Assembly (NCBI GenBank): GCA_964385195.1
Contig: CAYLOC010000201.1
Coordinates: forward strand, 1-5,327
Direction of reading: 5' to 3'
DNA: 5,327 nt
Source: CAYLOC01 sp964385195
GTDB lineage: Bacteria; Actinomycetota; Actinomycetes; Propionibacteriales; Nocardioidaceae
The notes under the pieces are model-generated. The model saw only the letters and a list, made by a program, of their open reading frames with translations, had not been told where the DNA came from and made no database searches. The position numbers and the translations under genes are program-made. Of this stretch, positions 5,315 through 5,327 are shown one piece after another. Position 1 is the stretch's first letter. Each line of letters opens with the position of its first letter.

Positions 5315-5323
5315 CCGCGGTGG
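5302..5323. repeat. 7-bp inverted repeat at the right edge
   Basis: CCACCGC (5302-5308) and GCGGTGG (5317-5323) pair around an 8-nt loop and overlap the candidate damage promoter. It could be a regulator site or chance. The 74 nt upstream of the LysM gene contain no SOS box of the actinobacterial type (TCGAAC-N4-GTTCGA); one may lie further right. Confidence 0.3.
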
Positions 5324-5327
5324 GTGA

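Overview
The window is high-GC DNA from an actinobacterium. The genes use mostly G or C in third codon positions, and the gene order (LysM-type membrane protein, then nrdR, then a cobalamin-dependent ribonucleotide reductase, all on the minus strand) matches the lexA/nrdR neighbourhood known from Streptomyces, Mycobacterium and relatives. I cannot name the genus from the sequence.

Layout from right to left, in the direction of transcription. Positions 5254-5327 hold the upstream region of a small LysM protein, with a strong Shine-Dalgarno sequence and a plausible RecA-independent DNA-damage (PafBC-type) promoter. Positions 4894-5253 encode that protein: one membrane helix followed by a LysM domain, resembling the DivS/YneA/ChiZ class of damage-induced division suppressors. 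A perfect 14-bp hairpin at 4830-4863 lies just past its stop. Positions 4427-4829 form the nrdR control region: a candidate promoter, two candidate NrdR boxes about 32 bp apart, and a helically phased row of TGKGGR motifs that include DnaA-box-like sites. nrdR (3938-4426) and nrdJ (1024-3885) follow, 52 nt apart, and look like one operon. A weak hairpin at 966-1000 may end it.

Positions 1-1023 contain no gene I can support. This stretch is less G+C-rich in appearance, carries short open fragments on the minus strand that may be decayed genes, and holds a 30-bp imperfect direct repeat (331-360 and 917-946, 25 of 30 identical) that may mark the ends of a lost or shrunken insertion.

How the parts work together: NrdJ makes deoxyribonucleotides with adenosylcobalamin and needs no oxygen. 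NrdR is the nucleotide-sensing repressor of ribonucleotide reductase genes and probably controls its own operon through the boxes at 4519-4565. The LysM protein probably holds back division during DNA damage. The locus therefore joins dNTP supply to the DNA-damage response. lexA is expected just beyond the right edge, but it is not in the window. The core genes are a known arrangement. The less ordinary signals are the phased motif row in the nrdR leader, the damage promoter at the right edge, and the repeat pair on the left.
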